A DNA stretch of 6,968 nt from Acidobacteriaceae bacterium. Lineage in GTDB: Bacteria; Acidobacteriota; Terriglobia; Terriglobales; Acidobacteriaceae. The notes beneath the pieces were generated by a model. That model saw only the letters and a program-made list of their open reading frames with translations. It was not told the DNA's origin and made no database searches. The stretch's first letter is position 1. Each line of letters begins with the position of its first letter. This document shows, one piece after another, positions 1-6,968 of this stretch. Both the position numbers and the translations under genes were made by a program. Where the stretch lies: assembly GCA_003133425.1 (NCBI GenBank), contig PKXI01000288.1, forward strand, positions 1-6,968, in the 5' to 3' direction.

Positions 1-260
1 GTTTCCGATCTTGGCTAACGGTTAACAGCCCGAAACCGGCTGACCACTCGTCTGATATCCAACATCACGTAACTAGAAAACTATTTGAAAGCCAGCTAGC
101 GGATAGCTGCCATTCCTCTTAGGAACTGCGATGCGCCTCCCACTTCCAGATGCCAGAGTCAAGCTGGGTAAGGCCTTTCGATTGCTCTAATCGTTCGTAG
201 TGTGTGTGGGACGTCCTCATCAAGGCTGTTGAGCGCGCTCTCTATAGTCGGAAAATCCCT

Positions 261-318
261 TGCCCCAGAATGTCGCTCCATTGTTCTATTGGACAATTTC
301 AAGTCTGCCCCGGAATGT
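261..318. repeat. Imperfect 13-bp direct repeat, possible eroded IS end
   Basis: TGCCCCAGAATGT (261-273) recurs as TGCCCCGGAATGT (306-318), 12 of 13 bases identical and exactly 45 bases apart. Between them a short inverted pair, ATTGT (280-284) and ACAAT (293-297), is visible. Tandem short repeats at such spacing are known at the termini of some insertion sequences, notably the IS21 family, where transposase binds them. The assignment is inference only: no transposase, second end or target duplication is present in the window. Confidence 0.3.
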
Positions 319-651
319 AGACCAAACAGCAAACTGGACCGCGCCTATCACAAAGCCGATAAGGCCATTGAGAGCTTCGTCCAGTTGTAAAAGTCCCCTG
401 GCCTCACTGCAGGCTATTGATGCGTCGCTGTTTACGAATGAAGGTTGGGAATCTGACAGGACTGCTTCCTACATAAAGACAAATGCGTCGTTGACAGCAG
501 TGGTCGGACCAGATTACCATCCACACCGTTCCAGAATTACGGCCAGCGCTTGTCGCGTATCGGCAGAGGTCAAGTGTCTAAAACATGATCGGCAAACCAA
601 CAGAGAAGCCCTGCCAAAGGAAATATTCACGAAACTTGATGACCAACTTCT

Positions 652-658
652 AAGGAGG
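652..658 (+). promoter_or_regulatory. Strong ribosome binding site of the receptor gene
   Basis: AAGGAGG, a seven-base match to the anti-Shine-Dalgarno, lies eight bases before the GTG at 667. This decides the start codon: no in-frame ATG occurs before the one at 799, which falls inside the hydrophobic core of the signal sequence and would destroy it. Confidence 0.85.
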
Positions 659-666
659 CACTCATA

Positions 667-3600
667 GTGCAATCGAATATTGAAGGACATGCAGGTCAGA
701 CCGGCTTGTTGTCGGATCACGCAACCGGAAGTCTCGAAAGGTCCGAAAAGACCATCAGTTTACATCTCGGTTTCTGCAGGATAGCCACCGGTTTGCTCAT
801 GCTGCTCGTTTGCTGTGTGTTGCTACGCCCAATCGGAGCGTCGGCGCAGGAGTTCCGCGGAACCATTAGCGGTTCGGTTACCGATCCTACCGGTGCCGTT
901 GTGCCCAGTGCCTCTGTAGAAGTCAAGGAAGTGAACACAGGAAGCATCAATCACACAATCAGCGACAACGCGGGCCAGTATGTATTGCCGTTTCTTCCGC
1001 CCGGAGAATACACGATCACAGTAGAGAAGGCCGGATTTGAAAACACGGCCCGAAGCAACATTACGCTGGAGGGACAGGCACATCTGATCATTAACCTTGC
1101 TCTTAAGATCGGAAGTGCTGCTCAGACGGTGACGGTGACAGGGGAAGCGCCATTGGTGAATCAGGCGGATGCATCAATTGGACAGGTAATCTCGACCGAA
1201 TCGGTAGCAGATTTGCCACTCAACGGGCGTACGCCGGTTGTCTTCGCCTCACTATCGGTTGGCGTCATTACGACCTCTGCCCCGGGAATCTCGCATCCAT
1301 TTGATAGCGCCGCCGCAAATTCATGGAGCATTGGCGGAACGCCGAACCAAACCAGCGAGGTCCTGTTGGATGGTTCGCCGGATCTGACCAGTCTCGGTTC
1401 GCAGGCTTATAGCCCGACCCAGGACTCGGTGCAGGAAGTCTCAGTGCGGCCGTTCGATACAGATGCATCCTTCGGACACACCATTGGCGGCGTGATCAAT
1501 CAGATTTCCAAGGGCGGTACAAATGCGCTACATGGGACTATGTATGAATTCAACCAGGTTCCGAACCTGGATGCGAATCTCTACTTCAATGGCCGTACCG
1601 GCACCAAGTTGCCGGTATTTCACTATAACCAGTACGGTCTAACGACAGGCGGACCGGTTTGGATTCCGAGAATCTTCAATGGCAAGGACAAACTGTTCTT
1701 TTTCTTTGCCTGGGAGGGCTTGAGGGACAGTACGCCACAGGCGCAGTTGACAACCGTTCCGACCGACGCGGAGCGCAATGGCGATTTCTCGGCGCTTCTA
1801 TCAACGGCGGCAGGGGGATCGAGCAATCAACTCTATCAGCCGAATACCGGAACGCTGGTCGGCGGCAAGTTCACCAGGACGGCTGTTCCTAATAACTGTC
1901 TGTGGGCCGGTACATCCTACTGCCAGGGCGTAGCCCATGCCAACCTAGCCCTTGACCCTGTCGCAGCCGCCTATTTGAAGCTCTATCCCGAACCGAACGA
2001 TACGACCGACGTTACCGCCACCGGCTTGAACAACTACAACAGCAATGCGCCTACCGCCGACAAGTATACGAACGAGTTCGGGCGCCTTGACTACAATTTG
2101 AGTGCCCGAGATCACCTGTTCGGTGACATCCGCCATACGCAGCGCAGCGCGGTAAAGAACGATTACTTTCAGAATCAGACCGGCGGCTCCAATAACGCAC
2201 GCCGAAATTGGGGATTGACGATAGACAATGTCTTCACATTGAACTCCTCGACGGTTTTAGATGTGCGAGGGAACTACACTTTCTACTACGAATCGCATGA
2301 AACGCCAGCAGAAGCGTACGGCCCAAAATCCGTGGGGCTGCCCTCCAACCTGGCGAACCCCGCAACAAGGATCATGCTTCCCTATACCTCTTTCGGGACA
2401 TGTGGCAGCTTTACGAGTATCCAATGCCTCAGCTATAACAGCACGTCCGTCGCACCAACAACCAGTTACCAGATTTTTGCAGACGTGGTGAAGTCGATGG
2501 GCAAACATATGCTTAAGATCGGCTTCGATGGGCGGCAATACCGTTTGAGCGTCCAGAACTTCGGTAATCCATCCGGCAGTTTCACCTTCGCTACCAACTT
2601 TGTTACTTCCGGGACGAGTGGTTCAGCTCAGAAATTCGGCGGAGATATAGCCTCATTCCTTCTTGGGCTGCCGACCTCGGGCCAGTATGACATTGCCGCC
2701 CGTGCCGACTATCACTCCTACTATACTGGCTCGTTCGTGCAGGACGATTGGCGGGTAAATGACCACTTTACTGTAAATCTGGGGCTGCGATTCGATATCG
2801 ATACACCCTACGAAGAGAGGTTAGGGAGCACGGTAAACGGCTTCAGTCCAACCGCCGTGAACTCTGCCTCGACAGCTGCTGCGACGGCCTTCTTGCCCAC
2901 CAAAGACACTGCGACCACCAACAACACCACGGTGGCAGTAACCAGCATTAACACGCTGGGTGGACTGACTTTTGCGAGCGGTAAGAACGGCGCGGTGTAC
3001 AACACGAACAGTGGTTTCTTCAGCCCAAGAATCGGTTTCTCTTACAGCCCTGCGAAGTTCAACAATAGAACCGTGATTCGTGGCGGCTTCGGACTTTTCC
3101 TGCAGCCGGAAACGATGGCGAGCCTTGGTGCAAATGGATCGTATTCCTCCAGCGCCTTCAGCAACCAGGAGGGTTTCAGTTCCTCCACTTCCTACCAGGC
3201 AACGAACAACTCTTACTTTACCAACGCAAGCACACTGAGCAATCCGTTCCCAAGCGGATTCGCGAGTGCAACCGGTTCATCGCTGGGAGCAAGCACCTAC
3301 CTCGGGTCACCCTCTGCAATTACATTCATGGCTCCGGTGCAGCATGATCCATATTCGCAGCGCTGGAATATTGGCTTTCAACAAACTCTCAACAGCAATA
3401 CTCTGCTTGAAGTTCTCTACGCGGGTAATCACGCCGTGCATCTTCCCATAGCTGCGCAGAACATCAACGCCACGCTGCTTCAGTACCTCACAACAAATCC
3501 TTACCGAGATCAGAATCTGGCGACCGCAATTGCGACGGCCGTGCCTAATCCGTTCGCCGGGTTATTGCCAAACGGCAACAGCAGCTTTAACGGGGCCACA

Positions 3601-4455
3601 ACGGCGCTTAGTAATCTGCTGGTTCCGTATCCGCAGTTTGGCAGTACCTCCATCACTGAACAAAACCAGACCATTGGTCAGTCGTATTTCCACAGCGGGA
3701 TGATCCACATTCAGCAAAGGGCAAGTCACGGCCTGACTTTGACGGCAAACTACAGCTTCGCGAAATTGACTGAGGCAGATACTTTCCTGAACGACCAGGA
3801 CAAGAAGCCTACGCACCGGATTTCGCCCTTCGACCATACGCACCACTTCACAGTCGGTGGGACTTATGATTTACCACTCGGACGCGGTAAGATGATAGCC
3901 TTCCGCGATAGTAAGCTCATGGACGAACTCTTCGGCGGCTTCGTTCTCAACTCCATTTATCAATTCCAGACCGGCCCTCCAATTTACTGGTCGGCGGATA
4001 TTCCGTTGCAGCCGGGAATGACGATCAAGGACATCAAGAGTAATCCGCGCAACACCAACGTTGCGGGCTTAGGAAATCCCTCAATCGTCAACGCTCCCAG
4101 CGTGTTCGTCACTGGGAACAGTTCAAGCTGTACGGTAGCCAGCGGACAATCCTGTGACGGCTCTGCGTTTTTCAACGGGCAGTATGTCAATCACTATAGG
4201 ACTCTACCACAGACGATTTCGTCTGTGCGGTCAGATGGGTTCAACAACATGGACGCATCTATCCTGAAGAACTTCAAATTCACGGAGGAGGCTTACCTGC
4301 AACTCCGCTTCGAGACGTTTAACACTCTCAACCACGCGGTGTTTTCACCAGCAAATATTTCAAGCGCGACTTCCAGCAGCTTCGGCTACGTAACGTCGGT
4401 ACCCTCGACCTCCCAACCGAGGCAGGTGCAGCTCGGTGGGCGCATCGTGTTTTAG
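667..4455 (+). CDS. TonB-dependent receptor with carboxypeptidase-like N-domain
   Basis: Outer-membrane active transporter that would take up a large ligand, probably an oligosaccharide, using energy from TonB-ExbBD. The 1262 residues show a hydrophobic signal segment (about 39-53) ending in ASA at 58-60, then a carboxypeptidase-regulatory-like beta-sandwich (about 63-150, with GSVTDPTGAVVPSASV). A plug domain follows (about 155-285, with LLDGSPD around D235, IGGVIN around G274 and SKGGTN at 281-286). The rest is a long beta-barrel with family phrases such as NGKDKLFFFFAWEG, QDDWRVNDHF and FSPRIGFSYSP, ending in a C-terminal phenylalanine as outer-membrane barrels do. This is the Oar-like type abundant in Acidobacteriota, and its length is normal for that group. 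The GTG start is fixed by the strong ribosome binding site; it leaves an unusually long n-region of about 38 residues. All six cysteines of the mature protein form three CX7C pairs (411/419, 579/587, 1155/1163). No SusD partner follows; the next gene is a GH28 enzyme, which suggests a pectic ligand. Family certain, substrate inferred. Confidence 0.93.
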   Translation: MQSNIEGHAGQTGLLSDHATGSLERSEKTISLHLGFCRIATGLLMLLVCCVLLRPIGASAQEFRGTISGSVTDPTGAVVPSASVEVKEVNTGSINHTISDNAGQYVLPFLPPGEYTITVEKAGFENTARSNITLEGQAHLIINLALKIGSAAQTVTVTGEAPLVNQADASIGQVISTESVADLPLNGRTPVVFASLSVGVITTSAPGISHPFDSAAANSWSIGGTPNQTSEVLLDGSPDLTSLGSQAYSPTQDSVQEVSVRPFDTDASFGHTIGGVINQISKGGTNALHGTMYEFNQVPNLDANLYFNGRTGTKLPVFHYNQYGLTTGGPVWIPRIFNGKDKLFFFFAWEGLRDSTPQAQLTTVPTDAERNGDFSALLSTAAGGSSNQLYQPNTGTLVGGKFTRTAVPNNCLWAGTSYCQGVAHANLALDPVAAAYLKLYPEPNDTTDVTATGLNNYNSNAPTADKYTNEFGRLDYNLSARDHLFGDIRHTQRSAVKNDYFQNQTGGSNNARRNWGLTIDNVFTLNSSTVLDVRGNYTFYYESHETPAEAYGPKSVGLPSNLANPATRIMLPYTSFGTCGSFTSIQCLSYNSTSVAPTTSYQIFADVVKSMGKHMLKIGFDGRQYRLSVQNFGNPSGSFTFATNFVTSGTSGSAQKFGGDIASFLLGLPTSGQYDIAARADYHSYYTGSFVQDDWRVNDHFTVNLGLRFDIDTPYEERLGSTVNGFSPTAVNSASTAAATAFLPTKDTATTNNTTVAVTSINTLGGLTFASGKNGAVYNTNSGFFSPRIGFSYSPAKFNNRTVIRGGFGLFLQPETMASLGANGSYSSSAFSNQEGFSSSTSYQATNNSYFTNASTLSNPFPSGFASATGSSLGASTYLGSPSAITFMAPVQHDPYSQRWNIGFQQTLNSNTLLEVLYAGNHAVHLPIAAQNINATLLQYLTTNPYRDQNLATAIATAVPNPFAGLLPNGNSSFNGATTALSNLLVPYPQFGSTSITEQNQTIGQSYFHSGMIHIQQRASHGLTLTANYSFAKLTEADTFLNDQDKKPTHRISPFDHTHHFTVGGTYDLPLGRGKMIAFRDSKLMDELFGGFVLNSIYQFQTGPPIYWSADIPLQPGMTIKDIKSNPRNTNVAGLGNPSIVNAPSVFVTGNSSSCTVASGQSCDGSAFFNGQYVNHYRTLPQTISSVRSDGFNNMDASILKNFKFTEEAYLQLRFETFNTLNHAVFSPANISSATSSSFGYVTSVPSTSQPRQVQLGGRIVF

Positions 4456-4474
4456 CCTTTACCTTTTCAACGTC

Positions 4475-4506
4475 GGGCGGTGCGGGATTTTGGTCCCGTG
4501 CCGCTC
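4475..4506 (+). terminator. Hairpin after the receptor stop, probable terminator
   Basis: GCGGTGCGGGA (4477-4487) pairs with TCCCGTGCCGC (4494-4504) around the loop TTTTGG, giving 11 pairs including two G-T wobbles; one further wobble and one G-C pair extend it to 4475-4506. It begins about 20 bases after the stop codon. No T-run follows, so it is not a textbook intrinsic terminator and may instead stabilise the 3' end. A second small hairpin (AAGGT 4518-4522 with ACCTT 4528-4532) lies just behind it. Its position suggests the receptor and GH28 genes are at least partly separate transcripts. Confidence 0.5.
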
Positions 4507-4705
4507 CTGGAAGCTACAAGGTTCGCGACCTTCTGCGCTGTTCGCAACATATCATCAGCTTCATTTCGTGATTTATCTGTAGCAATATCCTATTTTGCAA
4601 TCCCACGAGTCGGGGACATCGAGGCAGTTCTTGAGATTGGTTAACAACCAGACTCACAGCGTCGACGCAAGCGCAGGTTAGTTAGCTGCGTTACTGGCAT
4701 TCTAT

Positions 4706-4734
4706 CGCTCGTAATCGAAAGCGCTCGTATCGAA
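4706..4734. repeat. Direct repeat in the GH28 upstream region, candidate operator
   Basis: CGCTCGTAATCGAA (4706-4719) is followed by CGCTCGTATCGAA (4722-4734), identical except for one extra A and offset by 16 bases, about one and a half helical turns. The junction reads GAAAGCGCT (4717-4725), whose AGCGCT core resembles the centre of LacI-family operators, but the arms outside the core are not symmetric. It lies 57-85 bases before the start codon, where a regulator could act. It could equally be chance. Confidence 0.3.
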
Positions 4735-4780
4735 GGCCAAATGATGTAACGAGACTCTTCACACTAGTAATTGATTAAAG

Positions 4781-4786
4781 AAGGAG
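4781..4786 (+). promoter_or_regulatory. Ribosome binding site of the GH28 gene
   Basis: AAGGAG lies four bases before the ATG at 4791, a slightly short but workable spacing. It supports this start, which also gives a complete signal peptide directly from residue 1. Confidence 0.75.
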
Positions 4787-4790
4787 CGCT

Positions 4791-6419
4791 ATGCGTCGAT
4801 CGCCTTGGTTTCTGTTTATGCTAATCATTGTCTGTCTTTTGGAAGTACTCCGGTGGGGAACGGCTCCTGCACTCGCGAAGGAGAGCGGGCCGTTCTTCAA
4901 CATTTTGGACTACGGGGCACACAATGATGGCTCTGCGCCTGCTACGGATGCATTTCGCGCCGCGATTCAAGCAGCGAAGAAGGCAGGCGGGGGCACCGTC
5001 TACGTTCCTGCCGGCACCTATGTTACAGGCCCAATCGAGATGGTGAGTAATCTCACCTTGTATTTTGACGCCGGGGCGATTGTGCGCTTTCCTGCAGTGA
5101 TGCTGCCTTTCACTCCTGGTCGCCAGCAAGGCATTGAGACGCTGACCCCCGTGCCCTTGATTGGCGGTCACGATCTAGAAATTGTGGCCGTCGAAGGACG
5201 CGGCACCCTTACCAGTCCGAATGAAGGATGGATGAAACTACATGAGCGGATGAAGGCCAACGGCTCTGATCCGGGCAGCGCCAACGGCCCGAACTGGGAG
5301 AAGATGCTGAACGATTTGAATGCGAATAAGCCGATTTCGAAAGAGGAAGACGAAGCAGTCGCTGCGGAGCTCAGGCCGTCTTTCATCCGGTTTATGAACA
5401 GCAAAAACATCCTTGTGGACGGGTTGCATTTCGTTGGCTCGCCGATGTGGACGGTTCACTTGTTATACAGCGAAAATGCAGTCATCGAAAATCTTGTGAT
5501 TGAGACCTACCCCGGCGTGCATACGGATGGAATCGTGGTGGACTCAAGCCGCTTTGTAAAGTTGTTGAATGATTATATCGATACGGGCGATGACGGAATT
5601 GTCATCAAGTCGGGAAAGGATGCCGACGGATTGCGCGTGAATCGTCCGACTGAGGACGTAGCCATTACCAATTGCACGGTGCATCACGCGCATGGCGCGG
5701 TTACGATAGGCAGCGAGACTTCTGGGAGTGTACGCAATATTGTTGCGAACAATATGACAGTGCTTGACACTCAAAATGGCGTTCGAATTAAGAGTGCGCG
5801 GGGGCGCGGCGGGGTAGTCGAGGATCTCAGCTTCGATAACTGGACCATGGAGAATGTTGGAGAGGCCATCACGGTAACCAATTACTACATGATGGAAGGA
5901 GAAACAAGAACTTCGGAGGAACCAGTCTCAAAACGCACTCCAGTGTTCCGGAATATCTCTATAAGCAACATGGTCGTAAACGGCGCCAAAGTCTTGATCG
6001 ACGTAGAGGGTTTACCAGAGATGCCCATTTCAAATCTCCACATTAGCAACATCATCGGTATCGGGAAGACCGGACTGATTGGGAATTATACCGATGGGTT
6101 GGAATTGCACAACGTTCAGTTGACTCCACAGGTGGGGCCGGCATTCCGAGTCGAGAATTCAACCAACCTTGAGTTGGATCAGGTCAGCACGCGCAAACCT
6201 CTTGCAGGCACGCCCATTATCCGCCTGGATGGTACCCCAGGAGCAATCGTTCGAGATAGCAAAGCGATGCCAGGAACAGACGTCTTTCTTTCCACAGCAC
6301 CCGGGGAGACGAAGAACCTCCTGATTGTTGGTAATCTGCTGGGAAATGCAAAGACACCCCAGGAGGAGAAAACAAACCCTGACCGAAATCAAGCCCCTGA
6401 TCAGCGATCGGATCGGTGA
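4791..6419 (+). CDS. Secreted GH28 polygalacturonase-type glycoside hydrolase
   Basis: Predicted inverting glycosidase that hydrolyses alpha-1,4-galacturonosyl or related pectic linkages. Residues 1-29 form a signal peptide (Arg-Arg start, hydrophobic core, ALA at 27-29), so the product is exported to the periplasm or beyond. The mature part starts with the pectate-lyase-3-like beta-helix cap (FNILDYGAHNDG, then GGGTVYVPAGTY), followed by an insert rich in charged residues (about 145-194). The GH28 core then follows: RP (195-196), SPMW (217-220), HTDG (244-247), GDDG with catalytic-type D267 and D268, HG (301-302) and RIK (332-334). D246, D267, D268, H301, R332 and K334 correspond to the family's conserved residues, so it should be active. 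The usual NTD reads HTD and the usual GHG reads AHG. A hydrophilic tail of about 24 residues (519-542) ends the protein. At 542 residues it is a normal bacterial GH28, longer than fungal ones and like many exo-acting members. The upstream TonB receptor suggests joint use of pectin fragments. Endo or exo action and the exact substrate cannot be read from sequence. Confidence 0.93.
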   Translation: MRRSPWFLFMLIIVCLLEVLRWGTAPALAKESGPFFNILDYGAHNDGSAPATDAFRAAIQAAKKAGGGTVYVPAGTYVTGPIEMVSNLTLYFDAGAIVRFPAVMLPFTPGRQQGIETLTPVPLIGGHDLEIVAVEGRGTLTSPNEGWMKLHERMKANGSDPGSANGPNWEKMLNDLNANKPISKEEDEAVAAELRPSFIRFMNSKNILVDGLHFVGSPMWTVHLLYSENAVIENLVIETYPGVHTDGIVVDSSRFVKLLNDYIDTGDDGIVIKSGKDADGLRVNRPTEDVAITNCTVHHAHGAVTIGSETSGSVRNIVANNMTVLDTQNGVRIKSARGRGGVVEDLSFDNWTMENVGEAITVTNYYMMEGETRTSEEPVSKRTPVFRNISISNMVVNGAKVLIDVEGLPEMPISNLHISNIIGIGKTGLIGNYTDGLELHNVQLTPQVGPAFRVENSTNLELDQVSTRKPLAGTPIIRLDGTPGAIVRDSKAMPGTDVFLSTAPGETKNLLIVGNLLGNAKTPQEEKTNPDRNQAPDQRSDR

Positions 6420-6428
6420 TCCTTTATT
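6399..6428 (+). terminator. Weak hairpin overlapping the GH28 stop codon
   Basis: GATCAGCGAT (6399-6408) pairs with ATCGGTGATC (6412-6421) around the loop CGG, with a single G-G mismatch, and is followed by CTTTATT. The hairpin covers the last codons and the stop, and the T-run is interrupted. It may act as a terminator or 3' stabiliser, but confidence is low. Confidence 0.3.
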
Positions 6429-6968
6429 CCGGTTAGGCGAGGAAGCAGAGCAAGCATAGTTATGGGGTGATCACACTGAGACGGCGCCTGGCGACGGCAC
6501 ATGGCTGGCCGAAAGCCTTTATGCCAACGGCGGAATGCATCTTCCCAACCCAGGATTCAGAACATGAAGGCAGCGCCGAGGAAGGTGTCGCGCTGCACTT
6601 GGATTTGCTCTACCGCACTTTCGGTGCAGGTTCAGAGCGTGCTTGCTGCATCCCAGCGCAATACGCGTGTTTTGAGATGTTCAAATCCAGCCGGCCATAC
6701 ATCTGTAGTTTGATAGCCTTGGGCCGGACGACATGTCCTCAATGGGACCGTCGGTCCAAGGTGTCGTTATCAACGCAGGTTGAGGGAAGATGTGGATCGA
6801 TGAGCTCTCAATGATAGGCCCTGCGAGTATGTTTCCATATTCATCCAAGTCGTTAGTCGCGCGAGAATTGTTTTGACACGTCCTCTGCATCGATCGCCAC
6901 AATACCACTAATAAGACCTAGAAATCCCGAATCTCTCTGGGCGCTGCCCTCTGTGCCAACATGAGTGA
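6420..6968. other. 3' region without an intact gene
   Basis: No complete gene is supported in these 549 bases. A frame of 115 codons opens at GTG 6467 on the + strand and a 75-codon frame lies on the - strand (6681-6908), but neither has a Shine-Dalgarno or a recognisable family pattern. A different + frame reads like decayed protein in two places: about 6490-6564 (with the phrase DGTWLAESLYANGGMHLPN, ending at a TGA) and 6709-6876, treated separately. The ATG at 6961 has no ribosome binding site and too little sequence to call. Confidence 0.45.
6709..6876 (+). pseudogene. Possible decayed carbohydrate-binding-like C-terminus
   Basis: In one + frame the bases read FDSLGPDDMSSMGPSVQGVV, then INAG, a TGA at 6781-6783, then GKMWIDELSMIG and about 17 more codons to a TGA at 6874-6876. 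The order (a polar LGPDD turn, an alternating VQGVVI strand, then a G-K-x-W-I-D-E/D strand) resembles the final strands of jelly-roll carbohydrate-binding domains, where a GxVWIDD-like strand closes the fold. The same frame is broken by further stops upstream (including 6706-6708), so no intact protein is made. Chance resemblance is quite possible. If real, it is the remnant of another polysaccharide-related gene that once followed the GH28 gene. Confidence 0.25.

Larger units (their letters stand above)
1..666. other. Gene-free 5' region
   Basis: I find no gene I can support here. Frames open for 60 to 135 codons exist on both strands, but they lack a Shine-Dalgarno, have near-random residue composition and match no family I recognise. 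The only structured element I see is the imperfect direct repeat at 261-318. A perfect TTGACA lies at 491-496, but no good -10 hexamer follows at 16-18 bases (the best nearby is GATTAC at 512-517), so no promoter is called. The stretch must contain the promoter of the receptor gene starting at 667 unless that gene is transcribed from further upstream. It may be a long untranslated leader, or a scar of earlier gene loss or insertion. Confidence 0.55.
4507..4790 (+). promoter_or_regulatory. Intergenic region upstream of the GH28 gene
   Basis: 284 bases with no reading frame of note. It includes an AT-rich part (about 4560-4600) where GTGATT (4568-4573) and TATTTT (4591-4596) sit 17 bases apart, a weak sigma-70-like match that I do not rely on. 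Nearer the gene lies a direct repeat, described separately. Given the hairpin at its upstream edge, this region probably carries the promoter of the GH28 gene, but the sequence does not locate it. Confidence 0.35.

Noticed and set aside
491..517. Perfect TTGACA as a -35 box for the receptor gene
   Set aside because: The only nearby -10-like hexamer (GATTAC) matches three of six bases at a 15-base spacing; not enough to call a promoter.
260..667. 135-codon frame whose TAG overlaps the receptor's GTG start by one base
   Set aside because: It begins at TTG with no Shine-Dalgarno, has random-looking composition and rare codons, contains the 261-318 repeat, and resembles no family. The overlap with the receptor start appears fortuitous.
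4568..4596. GTGATT - 17 bases - TATTTT as a promoter for the GH28 gene
   Set aside because: Only three of six and four of six consensus matches in AT-rich DNA; expected by chance.
6467..6814. 115-codon + frame after the GH28 gene
   Set aside because: No ribosome binding site or family pattern, and a different frame gives the more protein-like stretches in the same bases.
6681..6908. 75-codon frame on the - strand
   Set aside because: No start signal and no recognisable motif; it overlaps the possible decayed + strand frame and looks like its shadow.
6961..6968. ATG at the window end as the start of another gene
   Set aside because: No Shine-Dalgarno before it and only two codons visible.
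1..6968. CRISPR arrays, tRNA or rRNA genes, phage or defence genes
   Set aside because: I saw no regularly spaced repeats beyond the short ones listed, no cloverleaf-like segments, and no recognisable proteins of these kinds on either strand.

Overview
The window looks like chromosomal DNA of a soil-type Acidobacteriota (Acidobacteriaceae/Terriglobia-like). This rests mainly on the very long TonB-dependent transporter with an N-terminal carboxypeptidase-regulatory-like domain, a paralogous family greatly expanded in that group, and on the moderate GC content. The taxonomy is inferred from gene type, not from a marker gene.

Layout, all supported genes on the + strand. Positions 1-666 hold no convincing gene, only a short imperfect tandem repeat (261-318) that could be an eroded insertion-sequence end. 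Positions 667-4455 encode a 1262-residue outer-membrane TonB-dependent receptor starting at GTG behind a strong Shine-Dalgarno. A hairpin follows its stop codon, then a 284-base intergenic region with a direct repeat. Positions 4791-6419 encode a secreted 542-residue family 28 glycoside hydrolase (polygalacturonase type). A weaker hairpin overlaps its stop codon. The last 549 bases carry no intact gene; one frame there reads like the decayed end of a carbohydrate-binding-type beta-sandwich protein.

The two genes fit a small polysaccharide-utilisation unit. The GH28 enzyme would trim polygalacturonate or a related pectic chain outside the cytoplasm, and the receptor would import the released oligosaccharides with TonB energy. 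No SusD-like lipoprotein, inner-membrane transporter, regulator or uronate-catabolism gene lies in the window, so the substrate link rests on adjacency. I see no evidence of a wholly new system. The points most worth checking are the altered GH28 active-site motifs, the three evenly spaced cysteine pairs in the receptor, and the degraded 3' region.
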